A DNA stretch of 64,000 nt from contig JBAMDO010000025.1 in assembly GCA_037074765.1 (NCBI GenBank), positions 248,001-312,000 on the forward strand, written 5' to 3'. This document shows positions 14,201 through 27,356 of this stretch, one piece after another. The notes beneath the pieces were generated by a model. The model had not been told where the DNA came from, did no database searches, and saw nothing but the letters and a program-made list of their open reading frames with translations. The number at the start of each line of letters is the position of its first letter. The stretch's first letter is position 1. The position numbers and the translations under genes are program-made. Source of the DNA: Mansonella perstans. Lineage: Eukaryota > Nematoda > Chromadorea > Rhabditida > Onchocercidae.

Positions 14201-15040
14201 CTTAAAATTCTTCATACGTAACAGAATTAACACAACAATTAAAAACTAACACAGAAAATATTGGAATTTAGAAATTTAATCTCACCTGCTGAAATCGAAT
14301 CTAACCTGACCTAAGAAGGTCAACATGGCGGTACAGGTTTATTTCTGAAAGCTTTAATCTTCATGGTGGGACGTAATGTTAGCCATATCCTACGTTTATC
14401 TTCATATCAGCAAGATTCATACGTCCAGTTGAAAGCAATGTTGCTATCTTTGAACTGTGGGACATGAACACACTTACTTATGCAGTCAGTTGTTGGTATA
14501 TTAAACAGGACCCTCAATAAAGATTTGCTATCAGAAATCCATCAAAAGGTAAATGTCACCAACAGTCATACTCTCGTCTAAAACTATTCCAGAAAGCTCC
14601 TTATACTGATAAGCCAAATTCTGTGGGACATGGTACCTAAATGTTCAGCACAGTTAATTTTTTGTACATTTTTCACTGAAAAATCCTTTTTCTGATTTAT
14701 AAAATTTATCTTCAAAAAATAGAAACTGCAATTTTTGCACCTGTTGCTTCACAAGTAAGTTGAACAGCTGAACCCTCACGAAAGCTGCTGTTAGCTGGAA
14801 CGGACAGAAAATGCGGCACAAGTTCCAAACGTTGCTGTCCATGATAGTTACTGCAATATATGAGTATATTATGTATATTATAGTTTAGAAATTCAAATCA
14901 ATCCGAAAAGATTGCTCAAAAAAATTAATTACTTCAAATTTTAAAAATGACAACCTTCCTGATGTTGCAGAATCAACAAATACAAGTAAGGAAATCAACA
15001 ACATCTTGGCAGCAGCAATCCAACTTCTGAAGTGACGCAT
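8252..15040 (-). CDS. Peroxidasin-like haem peroxidase: signal peptide, two Ig domains, peroxidase, short VWC-like tail; no LRRs
   Basis: Peroxidasins are secreted haem peroxidases that make sulfilimine cross-links in collagen IV of basement membrane. The start at 15040 opens a signal peptide ([20 protein letters not shown]). Exon 1 (14955-15040) joins exon 2 (14741-14850) in matching phase. Ig domain 1 lies in exons near 14741-14850, 14078-14192 and 13430-13485, and Ig domain 2 near 13260-13430 and 12905-13142, with paired Cys in FICRVHG and YQCIARN. The peroxidase domain follows in exons near 12596-12757, 12352-12512, 11970-12222, 11745-11883, 11473-11588, 11065-11310, 10562-10745, 10323-10485, 10025-10199, 9766-9813, 9327-9450, 8979-9100 and 8771-8872. 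It keeps the distal-His region [10 protein letters not shown], the calcium loop [21 protein letters not shown], the proximal His in [10 protein letters not shown] and [12 protein letters not shown]. Exon 8523-8671 has the post-peroxidase Cys segment ([13 protein letters not shown]). The last exon (8252-8390) has a VWC-like piece ([13 protein letters not shown]) that stops early. Total is about 1,010 residues. The leucine-rich repeats of classical peroxidasins are absent. Confidence 0.93.
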
Positions 15041-18000
15041 TATTTTTTAGAAATAAATTTGTTTCCGCAATTAAGAAGTGTACATCAACTCATTAAACGA
15101 CACCTCTGAATTGCTAAGCAATAAACAAAAAATTGCAGAAAATTCAGAGTTTAAGAAACATCACCTATATTTTGTAAGATCAAACAGTTAATTTTCGAAA
15201 TTAACAAAATGGGTAGGAAATTTTTTGGACATGGAAACTGTAATTTTGAGCAGGCAGTTAATGACAAATTCTATTTGTATTTTTGTCGTGATTAATATCA
15301 GGTAATAATTTGTGCTAATTTTATCTAGGGAACGATTGCAGTAGACTGTTGTGATATTTTCAAAGACCATATTCAGAATAACAATAATTTTAAGGGATAA
15401 TTTATGGTGAATCATGTAAGAACATGTATATGACATTAAGTTGATTTAGAAGAAAAGCTGCGTTAAAAGTTTTGAGAACATATCGTGGCAGTTCATCAAA
15501 CCTGAATAGTGTAAAATTGTTCTGATGATTAATTATTGGAAAATTTTTTTTACAGCACACAAAAGCTGATAAAAAATTACTCGGAAGGAAGACTGGCACA
15601 TCGTACTACGAATTTTTTGAGCCTTTTTAAAAGAAAATAGAGCTAAAGAAGTGTTATACAACATTCCTTTCTATAAAATACCTTACTTGCTTCAACTTTC
15701 ATTCAAATTCTAAATTTCTAATCCAAGACTTTCCAAACTATCCAACTGGAAATCTTAATTTCAGATTAGATCGTCCATTTTCAAATTTCAATTTGAAATG
15801 TTGTGTTTGATCATGTTTTCGAAAAACCTTTGACGCCAATATGCGGTTATTTTAAATTGACCAAGAATTAAAAAATTTTGTAATTTGGAGATTTACAAAT
15901 GTATGTTTTCGAGAAAAAATATAGAAGCATTGCATTTGAAGCGAATTTCACTTCTATACGAGATCAAAGTTAGCAATACATAAATAAAAGAGACAACAAA
16001 AGAACGAAGAATTAATGAAGCTGGATTAGGGAAAAGGTCCAGATGGCCCCTAAATTATCACAAAGGCTCCATTCTGCCTACTAGTCCTGTTGTTGAGAGG
16101 CACAACATAGAGCAATAATATGGAGTGAAATGTAATAATGTATGTATGATAGTGCTATTTGTGAGTGACTCGTAAAAAATGTTTCCGAATGTATAAATAT
16201 CCCTTAATGAGATGCATCGATTTTCCAGTAAGCACCAGCTACAAAAATTTTATTTAGTGGTACATTCAAATTACATCTACAACTATATCGACCAATTCAA
16301 TAACTGTTCGAAAAATATGATCAGTTTTAACAGATGACTAAACAAATTTTTTGAATGCTGCAGAACTTAATAAAGTCTGGAATTATCTTTAATAAATGAA
16401 GTTTTGTCTGAAATGAGGACAAAAAATAGTTTTGACATTTCATTTTTAAAGGCATCATTTTTCTAGCTCACAATCCAAAACATAAATTAAATTGTTCAGT
16501 TCTAGGAAACATAGATGAGGAGTTTGACCAAAATTTCAATTAACAATTTTTTTTGTAAAGATAACGCTTATAGGAGGGATTTAGAAGCTTTATATTAATT
16601 TGTTTTAAAGAAAAGTTGCGCAAAATAGTTTCACAAAAGTATATAAGCAAGTGACAAAATTAATGAAAGAAAGTATCACATGTACAAATTGTGATAAATT
16701 CATAAAACAACGCCAATATTTCGGACCGGTTTATTGTCCATGCATCAGCATTACATTATTAACCTAACCTGGTGCTTCTATAACAAATACATTCGTATTT
16801 TGGTCGGCAATATATATATATTTAACATAATGTCGTTTTCTACGCAAGAGAATCATTGACTTCTACTGCACGTTTTCAAAAAAGTAATAAATCCGATATG
16901 GATAATTTAAAGACGTTTAAGACAATAAAGTTTCGAGTTTCAAAAGAAAGTAAGTAGGTTAGCTAAGTTAATGATAACTCGTGAGATATGTTTTACGTTC
17001 AGGTGGGTGTTTAGGCACATAGCTATTTGAAAGTAACCTTAAAAGAATCTGAATGCTTTGTCTTAAATTGTCTAAAACTCCAAGTTACTGAATGTGTTGG
17101 TAAAAATTGTTGAAATGTATTAGTAGTGGAAAGGATGAATTGTTACTCTAGCAATCGCAATCCAAATCATTTGACGGTGTTGAACAGTTGTTCAATTTCA
17201 GATTGCTGACATATTTCTTAAAGTTTTCTGATGCACCAATTTGACTAGGAATGTACAAAAACTCGCACGGGCAAATTAAGGAAATTTCTATAAAATGCAA
17301 GAAAAAACTCAGATATTAAACTAAGCAATAAATGATAATTTCGTATTCAAAGATATGCTTTATTTATCTAAATTTAAAAAACGTTTGATACGAAATTGGT
17401 GACTTTTTATCCATTGGAGGATTTTCAGCTTCTGTATTAGTTGTCACGATCACATCATTTTCAAATTTTCAAGCAACAGTTTGAAGCATTTCAAATTTAA
17501 TCCGAAGTTTTTAAACATATATAATGTGAGCGGTAACTAAATTAAAAGAAACTTCGTATGTTAAGACAGGAAGAAAATTATGGAGCCAAGAATGCTTAGT
17601 TGCAATAAACTAGTAAATGTTAAGCTGATTTAGATAAAATCATCACCAGCAAGTGTATATAAATCTTTCACATCAACGTCTTTGATCGTCTCTTAAAATT
17701 AATCAATAATTGAAAAATTCCAAATGGTTTAGTTATTTAGAATCATTCCGGAAATATGGGGAGAAGAACAAAGAAAAAGAGAGTTGGTCCATTCAAAAGT
17801 CTAGACAATAATTTCAACCCATTCGCAATGTTTCTTAATTTAATCTTTCATCAGTTATCCCTTTTCTTCAATTATCCTGCTTTCAAGGACTTTCAAAGTG
17901 AAAATTACGCGGGTCGAATGTTTTCTCTGCGATGACTTAGTGATTAGGAGCTAGATTCAGTTTAATATGAACAACATAAATTAGTAGGAAAAGTTGTGAG

Positions 18001-20821
18001 CAATATGAAGAGTTCTTCGAGGTTGTTGAAAGTTTTAAATCTTGACAAAAAATTTTTAATGAAGGCGCAGTACAACTCCTTTTTATAGAATCTGTAAAAT
18101 AAATCTGTTACCAGGGATTTATATCAATTGCTTCATTTACTTCAGTTAAATAACCCAGAGCTCTCGAGATGCTATTGAAATGTAACTGACCACTAAAATT
18201 ATAGGGATTTATTGAGCAACAAATAAGAGCAAAACCGATCAGGTGCAGCGAGTTTGAAACAAATTATTTCAGAAAACACATAGGTAGGAAACAATCCTAC
18301 CCTCCAAAGTATTATCAAATGAAAACTTAGTGGATGGAGCCAAAAAATCTAATTCAGCTTCGTGATTCTATGTTTTGCTGCACAATATTTAGCGAACACA
18401 TTTAGTGGGACCCTTGTGATTTATGTTCAGATTCAACAGGAACTCCGACCTCTAAGTACTTGATTTATCATTTTCCACGTTTCTCATTTGCTACTCGAAA
18501 CTCGATCTCTTTAAGATTCCATACTATTTAAATCGTATTCTTGTTGCAGAAGACCTTTTCGGAGTATCTATTCTTGAGACAATAAACGGAATTCGTGAAT
18601 AATATTGGCAGCGTAGATGAAAGCAGAAAATTGGAGATAGCACTAATCGCCGAGTAGTGAGGATTCAACTTCGAATGATTGATTCTTCTTCTTTTGGAGT
18701 AGAATGGAATAACAATATCACCATAAGGGCAAAAATTCATATACAATGAGTTGAAAGCGATTTATAATAGTCTTATATGACACATTAATATATAATAGAC
18801 AAGAAAGCACGTTACTACAATGTGTGCTTCTTATCTGTTACTGAAAATATCCTGGTTAATACAGACTGGTAGAGAGGCAGAAGATATAAATACCAAACAT
18901 TATAAGTCAAAATAACACATCAAATCATATTGCTCATAAAAATTGCTTCAGATTTTCGATTTCTTTTGAGAAGCGAGCTGAATTGTGAAATTGATTCATA
19001 TCATAAACAAATCCGAGAATAACAGTACTTAACGTAAAGATCCAGTTTTCTAAAAGTTATTTCTCTTAAATCGTTTAAGAAGCTCAGACCGCATTAAGGT
19101 GTTAAAATTGTCAGATTTCTCATATCCCAGAGTCTCAAAAGCATGATAATTGGCACTATATTATCATAAACATTATGGCGTACTATGTGTATGCAACTTC
19201 AAATTAAACATTAATAAGGTTCAGCTTGCAAGGCATAATGTATTTATTTGCAATTTGACAATACTGCAAACATTCCAGCATGGGACGGCCTCAAGATGAA
19301 ACTGTACCAGCGAATTAAAGATTGTGATTTCACATAATGGTGTAACTTAATAATCCCGTTGTACTATGATACACACAGCCTTCAATGAGGTTAACACAAA
19401 TGTTATCCTCAGTTCTTACTGGAGATATGGATTTCTACTCATCATGAAACCAGATCCGGAATTTCCTAAGTGGTTAAACCAGTGGAAGACGGTTAATAAC
19501 ATAAACGTTCAAGTGTTTGCAGATGGAACATACTACTATTCGTTCTCCATCACTTCAATTACTACCAAGCAAAGCCAATCGTTGCCTTCATACCAACCAC
19601 ATAGGATATTCGACAGTTCATATATAAATTTGTAAATGACTCCCTAATTTCTTACATTCCGACACCTGGAGTGCCAAGTAAACTGTAAACAAAATAGTGT
19701 ATGCTGAAGGCTTCAGTACTTTCACTCCACTTTATGACATCAGGTACCATTAACTTTGCCTCGCACATGGACACGATCGTATTACTTCAAATCAGATATT
19801 ATTTGAAATATGCTGTTGAATTAAATAAAAGTAAGAAATATTACACTATTAGTGTGCTTGGTCTGAAATTCAATATGCACAGAAACATTAAAAACAATCG
19901 TTCACTTCAAACAGCTTACTGAATTTAAGAAGACAAATATACAGAATATTCCATGGAATTACATTCCTGATGAAGATACATTTGAAAATAAAACGGAAAG
20001 ACCATAACAGTCATCTCTACAAAATACAATTTTTTCAAGTCCCGTAAAACTCCAGATCAAACAAACAATAAAAATTCCGTGATCAGTGACAGTTCTAATA
20101 CATAATATCTCAACATTTAGCAACATTTCAAACATATTCAAATATACGTCAATATTTCAAAACATGATTACCCAAACACAGAATCAGATCCATTAAATAC
20201 CCAGAAGTAAGAAATAGAAGACTGGTGATATCAAATAACCAAAAATAATCAAATATACAAAATAACAGAATATAAACCATGATAATTTAATCAGATTCAA
20301 ATAAAGCATATAAACGATATAAATTTTCGGACAAACTGAAAATAATGAATTTGCATGGACAAACAGAAAGATACCATTGTAAAGATGTAAAATTAGCTCT
20401 AAGACGCCAAATAAGGCTGATGATGGCTACATGGACACTTACAGTGCAATCAATGGAGGCAAAGAGCAGAAAGCATGCTAAAACTATACATTGAAAAACA
20501 ACAGAACTAGATAAATATTTGCGTGGAACTAAATCTAGAAAAATCGGGTTCCTAAGTGTTTGATTAAAATTTAAAGAATTTAGCAACTACAGGAGGAAAT
20601 TTCGGTTCCAAGAACGCTTTCCACAGCAAAAATAAAAAATCTCTCTATTTGAAGAAATATTGAACAGATGCCGCCGACTTCAAATTGCTCCACAGTCATT
20701 TCACTATTTCCGCATAGTATTTTCTGAAAATTCCTGCACTGTTAAAGGACAAAAGCCTTCACTCCGAATTTTTACAACAAAACTTAAGAACAACAGAACA
20801 TAAAACCTTACCCCTCCCACC
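15041..20821. other. Long AT-rich intergenic region
   Basis: About 5.8 kb between the 5' end of the peroxidasin gene and the 3' end of the demethylase gene. The part next to 15040 should contain the peroxidasin promoter. No conserved protein was recognised on either strand. A dinucleotide TA stretch is at about 16809-16821. From about 19250 to 20800 the plus strand is unusually A-rich, with open frames at 19366-19635 (89 codons) and 19701-19922 (73 codons) interrupted by stops. This looks like an old decayed coding or mobile sequence but cannot be named. Confidence 0.55.
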
Positions 20822-23800
20822 TCACACTTTTCTAGTGTCATCTTTCTTCCGTTTTCGATGATTTCCATTTTCATTCTCTTTTATATCTGCTTCTTTTACA
20901 ATCTTTTTGTCATCTGCTGCCACTTCCACATTGTTACTGTAGTACTGTTTTAAACGCACATGCCAGGCAATTGAAGCGCAAGCACTTATAGTTCGAAACT
21001 GATGGATTATTTTCCGAGGTAGGAAGTAAGCATCGTTATCATGCAACTGAAATGAAAATACAAACAATTATGCAGCAATACAAATAAATCATAAAATAAT
21101 TTGCAAATTTTCATAAAAAATAATGCTTCCCACTATACCTTTTAGCCGTCTTTATCGCTATTACTTATTACCTCAAAAATATGAATGTTAAATCTATGAT
21201 AACAGCAAACTAAAATTCCAGAACTAAAGGTAGAATTTACCAAAAAGCGTGAATAACGAACACCTTCTCTTCTTAATTGATTCAATTTTGCCTCTTCAAC
21301 CCATTGTACGCACTAAAAGTAAAGTAATCAGGATAAAAATAATTGCTCGCAAATTAAAAAGCAGTGTTACTCCAGATAGCAAATGTTACCCCAGACAGAG
21401 AATTTCAGTAAAATTTTAACTGAAGATTCCAGAATGCAAAAGAAATTTAGGAAATATGACTATACCTGTGACATCGGAGGTTCATAAATGTCCAATTGTA
21501 ACTCATCAACAATTCTTTCAAAGTCACTTGCATGGAAACAAACAACATCTTTTACCGCCCTTCTCCCTATTTTACGTCTACAAAAAAGCAAATTTGCGCA
21601 AGGCACAGTCGATTCAATCTGATTTAATCGACTCCATTTGATTAAATTTTAAGACAACGAAACTGTACAAATAAAAAAAGTCTTTACTATTCACTTACTT
21701 TTTCTTTTCCGTCGGTCCGTAGATTGACTGAAGCACACCAACTGCAGCCGTTGTACGCCTTTCCAATCCATCACCTACATGATCTGCATGACACGGTGTC
21801 CGATCTTCGAAAAAGAACTCACGTGGTTCTCGACATCTGAAAAAAAAAAAAAAGAGCATTTTCGGTAAAAATTAGTAACAATAAAAAAGATTTGTATGCA
21901 TTACTGTTAACTTTATAAGATAAAGAATCCGAAACATTTTTAACCTGTACGAAGGTACATGCGATCGAGCTGATATGCTTCGCTTTCGAGTTCTAGATGA
22001 CAAATCTTCCTTCATCTCATCAGTCTTTATCATCTATAAGAGCAGTAAAAAAACAGGAGCTACAATCAATAAAGTAGAAGATTATTTAACAGTCAACATA
22101 CCTGCTCGCCTGGACGCACCCAAAAAATGGGTCCGTCATCACTATCAGAAGGACTTTCGAGATCTGCTCCAGACCATTCACCCCAAGGCATTAGAAGCTT
22201 AAGCATTGGGAACATTTCCAACCATTCAATCAGTTCCTTGAAAAAAAGTTCCTTGATGATCAAAATTATAGCCACAAAAAATATCGGAGAAATAAATAGC
22301 TCAAACATCCGCATAATATGACATAAAGCAAACTTTGAAATAATTGCCACATTCTTCTTGTCTCGTTCCCACTAGACTCAGCGAGTGCAATGGACCATAT
22401 CTGAAAGAAATTTCAAATAATCTTATATGATTAAAGGGACATGAGAGTTCAGTAAAACGACAAACAGCTAATTCAGACAGTCTATCCTCACCACATTTCG
22501 CAGTTCTGGAATAGTCTGGAAACACGACTCGTTGTCAAATTGGTAGTGGTTTTTTTCACTTGTACTTGACTGCTAAGTATATGGCATTTTTATTCTCCAA
22601 AATGTTTAAAGCTTCTGGAATACACGCCCAGTAGTGCTTCAACTATACTCAACAACTGTTTTTCTTGTATCGTGATGTAACGATTGAAAGGCCCTTCCCT
22701 ACAAATTTCTCACTGCGTATCATGAAGACTTCCGGATAATTCCACAGGCATTTCAAAAATAATTATTCAATCTCAAACTATCATTAAATTACCTAAAAGT
22801 TCCATGGTGACAAGTCTCCATAACATGACTATAATAATCCGAAACAGTCGTTGTACTGACATACTGTTTACTGGTAAGTGAACCAATCTTTACTGGCATA
22901 TGGGGAAACTTCTCGGCAAAATATTCCAAACCATTCTGTAATCAAACGCCAAGTTGCGTATTTTAAGAAAAAATTAGGAATTAAAACAAGTCGGGGAAAT
23001 TTGAACGATTCGAATTTCTTCAGGCGTACAAATCAAAATAACATTAAAACATTTGTTCACTAAAGCAACAAAAAAAGATACTTCAAAAAAGTACTACTGA
23101 AAATTTCAAAGGTAATTCCTGCCTGAAGGTATTCGGCAGCGTTTTCAATAACAGCGATAACAAAGACAGGCGTGCTATCAACTTCAGCCAAGCCAAATGT
23201 CACAAATTCTGTTGTAAACTCATCCAGCTCTGAGCCACTGAAATGCTCCTTAATTTTTGACCAATCTGTCTTAAGCATCGAAGCGCCACCATTTGGATGC
23301 GTCACAACATGAATATATTTTCGGAACTAAAATACACTTCCAATTTCACAGAATAATATTTTAATTAGATAAAACTTAGCATCAATCAAATATCGAGCAT
23401 TTCTGGGGAAAAATTAGGTTTAAGTCTAAAAACCTTAAACAACAAAGAATTTCTTTACGCGTAATTCCTACAAAAAAAAGCATCTCAAAAAAAGGACCTT
23501 CTCGGAAATCTTTGGTAGTTGATCATGAGTCTTTTTATGTCGTGGTACACTTTTACTGCTACGCAGTGAAGTTTTTGAACAACCTGCAACATCTGTCGTA
23601 ACCACCTGCTTGAATGAACTATCTGCTGCAGAACTGATTAAACCGCTCGTTGAAGGAGATGAATATTCACGTCCACTGAAACAACTGCGCAAGAAGTTAT
23701 AAGCTACTCTCCCTTTCCAAGAAGGACGTAGGTTTATGATAAGTTATTAGCAGTACAAATATACTGTTAATAACTTATTATGTATTATCTTTCATAAGCA

Positions 23801-26800
23801 TTTTCAACGTACAGCAAGCTTACAGCTGAAATATCTTAACGAAATATTTTGATCAGTATTCGCAAGTTTCAACTGTTATTCTATGAAAGTCATTGTAAAC
23901 AAAAAAGCTCAATAAGTAAAAAATTGCGGCTGGATTCAAATAAATCGAATACATAAACTGGTATTTATGAGACATTACACTATATATATATATAATGTAT
24001 GCTAAGTTCACTTACTATACGAAGTTTTATTATATGCTAAAGAAAAGGTGCTGTCGCGTAAAAGTTTTGCATTTTTTACGTTTTAAAAATAAAACCGATT
24101 TCTCCTATGCTCTGCTCATCTTAAGGCGGCAGCAACAGTTTGAATTACGAAAAAATGATAAACAGATATAATCACTTCTCAAAAACTGAAAAAAAGTTTG
24201 TTACTAAAATATGGTAGGATCCCAAAACAAGTTAATCTAGGATTTCATTAGCGCATTAAAAATGAATTACAAAAAGCGCAAAAGCGTGACAAATACAATA
24301 ATAGAAACGAAATATCAGTGAACTAACCACACTCCAGATACTGGGGAAGCTGGTGGTCCAAGTTCAATAACTCCATCTTCATGATTTTCATTTGACGAGA
24401 ACACAGAGTCGCCAAAAAACTGAATCTAAAACGGAATTTACGATAAATTTTGTTACTGTAAATCGTAATAACTATCCTAGTTCAAAACCAAAAGAGTATA
24501 ATTACAACAATAAAAATGAAACATTATCAGGCGTAGGGTTTCTTTCTGAATTCGTGGACGACGTTAGTTCATCGCCATTCAAATTATCTTCTGGAAGAAC
24601 ATCAAATCTTTCCAAAACCATATCTCCAACCTCTCGAACTTCTTCAGGTCCTCGGTGTGGTTTTGCTTCTAAAACAATTTTTGTCAACAATGTTTACCAA
24701 TTAGAGCATTGATATCAGCCTCAAAATCAAGAAACTGTAGAAAAAAAAAATCCAATATAAAGAAATAACATACCGTTCTCTGAATCAGAAACAGCCAATC
24801 GTTTCGCAAGTATTTTACTATCTGCTACTTGATTAACTTCCAAATTCAGTTTGGCTTGTTGGATTTCACCAGCTTTGTTGACAGTAACATTCGTCTTATT
24901 TTTAACTACTTTTGTTATTTTTTCATCATCCACAACTTTTTTGAGCGAATCACTACAGCTATTTGAAGAGGTACTGCCCGATTCATTATTTTTGCTTACT
25001 TCCCTACCACTCCTCATCAATTCAAGAGAGTTATTAGTTGCCCGATTGATTACATGGGGATCACCAGCATCTGGCTTCGGATTCTTATATACACGATCCA
25101 ACTCTTCACGTTTAACCTTTTCGGGTGATTTCAAAACTTTAATCGTTCTGATCTCTTCTTTTGTCTTCTTATCACTTTCCTTTTTTTCAGCTTCAACTAA
25201 TTTGAAAATACACTTCTGTTCGCTACTTTTATTGTCAGGAGCACCGCGATCTTCTTTACCAACTGAGTCTCTGTTTACAGATAATTTCTTCTTTTCGCTT
25301 CGAAAGCGCATGGACTTTGTTGACTTATAAACTCGCGGTTTTGGCGACAAGTCAGCGAGATCAAGCAGTATTGGATCCAGAGCCATTGGTATGTCCTTCG
25401 GCTTGACAACGGCAGGGGTTCCTGAAATTGATACAACAATTAAAGCAATGGCTTTATAAAATTATTCATATTTGGCTTGAAGTTTGATCCCAGTATATAT
25501 TCAGTTCTAACCTAGCCTAAAATCATGACTTAATTAAAAATAGAAGTAATTTCTAATAACTCAGTCAATGTCGGAGTTTCATCAACTTGTACCTGGCTTC
25601 GAATAGTCCTTGACAGAACAAGCATTGCTGTTTTTGACGCAAAAACTCGACTGTGACATTAATCGCATATCATTTGGTGGTGGAGGAGGTGGCGGAGGCG
25701 GCGGAACGGCAAGTACTTCAGCACCGAGTACACGTTCGCTAAAAACTTCTGATCGAAATTCTGCATGAAAAAGGAAAAAATGAAAGTAAAAAGAAAAATC
25801 TCGTATCCACAATAAGAAGCCTAAGTAACGGCAAGCGCGATGTTGAAATGAATCATTTAGTTGGTAAAATTTTAGCGGTGAATTTTTCGTTAGTATTCTG
25901 TCAAGTACAAAGCAGTTGTAGTGAAAAATTATTTTGATAGCTAAGAACGTATTTCTCAGCAAATAGATATGAAATATGGCTCAGCATCCTGAACTGTATC
26001 ACTCTTCATTGGTGACAGCTGATAAATTGTCGGTCTTTTATTTAAACGGATATCAAAAAGTGACAAAAGAAACACTGGGTCAACTCGATACCACTATAAT
26101 ATTAAAAGAAAACTTACTTCGGAACAGATGAAGGAAAATTGAAGGGAGGACAAACTCCAAAGCCAGAATCAGCTGACCAAGTAGGGCCCTGGAAAATTCC
26201 AGTTGTGTGGTTGTTCGTCTGTGTATTCATATATAGAGGAAGAGTGGCTGATGTTGACGCCGGTGGCATCATCAGAAATGGTTGTACATGTATACCCGGC
26301 AAGGAACCGAAACAAGGTATTTGTGGTGTACTACCGTTGCCTAGAATGTGTGCATTCAGTGACTGTCAAATAAATGGATTTAACAACTGGAAGCGCATGT
26401 ATTTTATATCACGATCACAGATAATCTTATAACATTTTCAAGGAACAACTTACATACAATTAAACTAATTTAAGATGATAACAGAAATTCATGTCGTGGC
26501 ATACAAATCGAGTAATGCATTTGAAAATCTATTAATATCTCTCAGATGTATTGAAGTGCCGGTTAAATTTTTGGATCTTAAATTGACATCTGATATCCGT
26601 AATTGCAATAAATGCAAAAGAACAAAAAGAAAACTGACCAGGATATCCTCCAAGATTTGCACTACCGGAATAGTTCGATTTACACAAATTAACTGTAGGA
26701 AGGACAATTACTGGACTTCGATCCCTTGTTGTTGTTGGCTTGGCGACCGATTTTGTACTTGAAGGTTTTTCAGTGATTATTGGTGATGGTGATCGAGAAT

Positions 26801-27343
26801 CCGGTGATTTCGGGGGATATGGTGGAGTATGTGGACCACGCCTTACTGGCCTGAAAACATTTCTACTTCTACAACTCTCTTTCTGCTGCAAATTTACGTC
26901 TCTTAATTGTTACGATCTATATAAAGAAATAACTCGCTAACCGCTCAGCGGAAACTGGATGGCCTAATGAAATGCTTGCCATCTCGCTTGGAACACTGCG
27001 ATCAGAATTTGCTGCGATACAATCGTTTCCACCAATATTTAGTTGATTTGATGTCTAAACATAACAAGATACTTGGACTGCACTGTAAAAAAACACACTG
27101 TAAATCATTCAGTTGTAGAGATTTCAAATTCGAAAGCGTTAGTCTGGTATTTTGAGACCATTTTATATTGATTGAGAAAAAAAGAGGACCCACATCATTA
27201 ACTGCCAATGAATGACTCTCATTAGGATTCTGAGGCGTAATAACTGAACCATGCCAAACTTTCCCCATAGCAAACGGAGGTTTAGGTGGTGGAGGACAGT
27301 GATATAAGGCATCCGTTATAAATGAATGATTCTGTTCATGCAT
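20822..27343 (-). CDS. dpy-21: RSBN1/DPY-21-type JmjC histone lysine demethylase
   Basis: RSBN1-family proteins, including C. elegans DPY-21, are nuclear JmjC dioxygenases that demethylate H4K20me2. DPY-21 acts in X-chromosome dosage compensation. About 18 exons were traced from ATG 27343 to stop 20822, roughly 1,045 residues. The N-terminal half (exons near 27194-27343, 26943-27076, 26640-26849, 26113-26362, 25594-25761, 24772-25421, 24525-24668, 24328-24420, 23497-23678) is disordered, rich in Pro, Ser and charged residues, with a run of ten prolines. The conserved half has exons near 23125-23327 (HPNGGASML), 22795-22936, 22338-22400 ([13 protein letters not shown]), 22101-22240 ([13 protein letters not shown]), 21944-22031, 21708-21839, 21467-21570, 21249-21316 ([19 protein letters not shown]) and 20822-21046. 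Fe(II) ligands fit the HxD in [12 protein letters not shown] and the distal His in LPRKIIHQF. The C-terminus is basic (NHRKRKKDD), a likely nuclear localisation signal. The assignment to the family is firm. One-to-one orthology to DPY-21 is inferred. Confidence 0.92.
25676..25709 (-). repeat. Polyproline-coding GGT/GGC/GGA tract (ten Pro codons)
   Basis: Within the exon at about 25594-25761 the minus strand encodes ten consecutive prolines using mixed CCA/CCC/CCG/CCT/CCN codons. The mixture suggests a selected polyproline stretch (possible SH3/WW/profilin-type ligand) more than a fresh trinucleotide expansion. It lies in the disordered N-terminal half of the RSBN1/DPY-21 homolog. Confidence 0.8.
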
Positions 27344-27356
27344 CTGAAATAAAAAT
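27344..27356 (-). promoter_or_regulatory. Acceptor site abutting the start codon (likely spliced-leader site)
   Basis: On the minus strand the sequence TTTTTATTTCAG ends exactly at the base before ATG 27343. With no upstream coding exon seen, this fits SL1 trans-splicing directly onto the start codon, as is common in nematodes. A 5'-UTR cis-intron is the alternative. Confidence 0.55.

Noticed and set aside
24851..25330. 159-codon plus-strand open frame
   Set aside because: It is the exact antisense of the large charged, low-complexity exon of the DPY-21-like gene. Its Ser/Leu/Phe-rich translation is what the complement of Lys/Glu/Asp codons gives.
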